Shown here one piece after another: positions 62,923-64,000 of a DNA stretch of 64,000 bases (its first letter is position 1; each line of letters opens with the position of its first letter). A program made the position numbers and the translations under genes. This DNA comes from Marinifilum caeruleilacunae (GTDB lineage: Bacteria; Bacteroidota; Bacteroidia; Bacteroidales; Marinifilaceae), in contig NZ_RZNH01000021.1 in NCBI RefSeq assembly GCF_013141825.1, positions 27,278 to 91,277 of the forward strand, in the 5' to 3' direction. Under the pieces are notes generated by a model that saw nothing but the letters and a program-made list of their open reading frames with translations, searched no databases and was not told where the DNA came from.

Positions 62923-63177
62923 GATAGCTTGTTTTGAAGTTAGATTGTCACACTATAATTTACCACATTTTTAAAAAAATTGCAGAATTTTATTTCAATG
63001 CCAAAAAAAATATATTTATGACAATCCTCTCATCCTGAACAAGCTGCAAAATCGAGAAAAATCAACATGAATAAAATCGAAATATTAGCCCCGAAAAGGA
63101 CTTGCAGATCTAAAAAAATGTTCTACTTTTGTCGCAGACTTTTGAAAAAGCCAAGGCTTGAAAGTCTACAAAAACAT

Positions 63178-63250
63178 ACGGGTGTAGCTCAGTTGGCAGA
63201 GCACTGGTCTCCAAAACCAGGTGTCGGGAGTTCGAGTCTCTCCTCCCGTG
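63178..63250 (+). tRNA. tRNA-Trp (CCA)
   Basis: A 73-nt cloverleaf with anticodon CCA in the loop CTCCAAA, D arm GCTCAGTTGGCAGAGC and T arm TCGGGAGTTCGAGTCTCTC-like. The acceptor pair ACGGGTG / CTCCCGT has one T:T mismatch at the sixth pair. Confidence 0.92.
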
Positions 63251-63251
63251 C

Positions 63252-63282
63252 AAAACCTTCCGATTTTTCGGGAGGTTTTTTT
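63252..63282 (+). terminator. Terminator after tRNA-Trp
   Basis: The stem AAACCTTCCGA / TCGGGAGGTTT is followed by a T run. A second hairpin ACCGCC-CGAA-GGCGGT lies at about 63302-63317. Confidence 0.85.
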
Positions 63283-63388
63283 GTATCTACTAAAAAACAA
63301 AACCGCCCGAAGGCGGTTCATAGTTTTTAATTGTTCTAACACTAATTATATTTCTAACTCTGGTACAAAGAGTCACCTATCGGTGATT

Positions 63389-63535
63389 TTATACACGCTC
63401 TTTTAATAAATGATTGTCTGCTATTTCCTGATAATTTTCTTGGTTTAAATTGTTTTTAAATCCTCTCTTTGATTTCTTTGATTGAGGTCTTCTTCTCTTT
63501 TCCCTGGTCTGTTCAGCTCTAAAAGTTTTAGACAT
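63389..63535 (-). CDS. Small, very basic protein (48 residues)
   Basis: The frame starts MSKTFRAEQTREKRRRPQSK and ends LLKERV. Its N-terminal half is rich in Arg and Lys and its C-terminal half is polar and helical. The intergenic position, coding-like composition and complete start and stop support a real gene. Strongly basic short proteins of this kind often bind nucleic acid or ribosomes; this is inference. The hairpin pair after tRNA-Trp lies behind it on this strand. Confidence 0.5.
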   Translation of the reverse strand: MSKTFRAEQTREKRRRPQSKKSKRGFKNNLNQENYQEIADNHLLKERV

Positions 63536-63667
63536 AACATCAAAATTTTAGTTCTTCAAAAATCATATTATCAGATATTTGTACGGAAAAATGATTTGTG
63601 ACGTTACAAAAAAATGGATAAAAAAATAAACAGAGCTTGCTAAGGCTTATGAAATAGGCCAAAACAA

Positions 63668-63702
63668 AACGCACCACAAAAAATTGTAGTGCGTTATTTA
63701 TT
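63668..63702. terminator. Hairpin near right edge
   Basis: Arms AACGCAC and GTGCGTT with inner ACAA/TTGT pairing, flanked by A/T runs. It probably ends a transcript coming from beyond the right edge. Confidence 0.55.
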
Positions 63703-63754
63703 TTAACGGCCCTTCGACTTCGCTCAGGGACCTGCGTCCTTAAATTATTTACAG

Positions 63755-64000
63755 TCCCAAAGATTCCTGAGTGGAGTCAACAGCATACCTTATTTTAAAT
63801 TGCAGCTCCAAAGGTTCCTGAGCGAAGTCAACAGCATACTTTATTTTAAATTGCAGTTCCAAAGATTCCTGAGTGGAGTCAACAGCATACCTTATTTTAA
63901 ATTGCAGCTCCAAAGGTTCCTGAGTGGAGTCAACAGCATACCTTATTTTAAATTGCAGTTCCAAAGGTTCCTGAGCGGAGTCAACAGCATACCTTATTTT
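63755..64000. repeat. 51-bp tandem repeat, five phased copies, open at right edge
   Basis: Copies begin at 63755, 63806, 63857, 63908 and 63959 and differ by only a few bases. Each contains CCTGAGCGAAGTCAACAG or a close variant. Just before, CCTTCGACTTCGCTCAGGGA (about 63711-63730) is the inverse form of that word. Because 51 is divisible by three, the minus strand stays open with a 17-residue repeat (ELQFKIRYAVDSTQEPL), but start signals and codon bias for a gene are missing. Confidence 0.85.

Noticed and set aside
63749-63964. Minus-strand repeat protein ELQFKIRYAVDSTQEPL x4
   Set aside because: The DNA is a tandem intergenic repeat whose unit happens to be divisible by three; no ribosome site or partner gene. 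Could be revisited if the frame extends beyond the edge.
63755-64000. CRISPR array
   Set aside because: Copies are contiguous 51-bp units without unique spacers, and no cas genes are present.

Overview
The window comes from a Bacteroidota chromosome, most likely a marine Bacteroidales/Marinilabiliales-type organism. The evidence is SusC/SusD-type outer-membrane genes, FecI/FecR/TonB-receptor signalling, many lipoproteins, GH92, GH20, GH30, GH3 and GH94 enzymes, and TAnnTTTG-type -7 promoter elements instead of a sigma70 -10 box. The genus is an inference from gene content and is not proven.

Layout. Positions 1-9.8 kb are ordinary core genome: a LeuC/HacA-type dehydratase running off the left edge, an MFS exporter, a PhnP-like hydrolase, a BASS transporter, a tetrapyrrole-type methylase, NrnA, Ndk, DciA-like DUF721, RecF, a TPR protein and a lipid kinase. 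A five-tRNA operon (Tyr-Gly-Tyr-Gly-Ser) lies at 10.1-10.6 kb. The last tRNA, Ser(TGA), is the left end of an integrated element of about 18 kb (10614-28627). The element is bounded by a 23-bp direct repeat of the tRNA 3' end, with a tyrosine recombinase just inside the right end. Its cargo is (a) a Crp/Fnr regulator and a five-gene TonB-receptor/esterase/flavin-reductase operon that looks like siderophore-iron acquisition, and (b) a cluster of HMA2-like small proteins around a P1B-type ATPase whose membrane metal motif is S-C-S instead of C-P-C. Cargo (b) is the least explained system in the window. A third copy of the tRNA end, with its own terminator, sits just outside the element and suggests an older insertion.

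Positions 29-52 kb hold polysaccharide and glycoprotein degradation genes: a Reg_prop/Y_Y_Y sensor without a kinase; a minus-strand operon of GH20, GH92 and a transglutaminase-fold lipoprotein; then a plus-strand beta-glucan locus. That locus contains a Nudix-type regulator, a GPH symporter, cellobiose phosphorylase, SusC with an in-frame stop, SusD, GH30 and GH3. The inferred flow is surface binding and cutting by SusD and GH30, import by SusC, trimming by GH3, uptake of disaccharide by the GPH symporter and phosphorolysis by GH94.

Positions 52-54.6 kb hold a thiol-metal locus: a MerT-like protein, SigZ, a YraQ/ArsP-type permease and two very small proteins with vicinal cysteines. Positions 54.8-62.9 kb carry a LysE exporter, an AraC regulator, HPF, a FecI/FecR/TonB receptor/DUF4249 unit and a CDGSH/ferredoxin protein. 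The window closes with tRNA-Trp, a small basic protein and a phased 51-bp tandem repeat that runs off the right edge.
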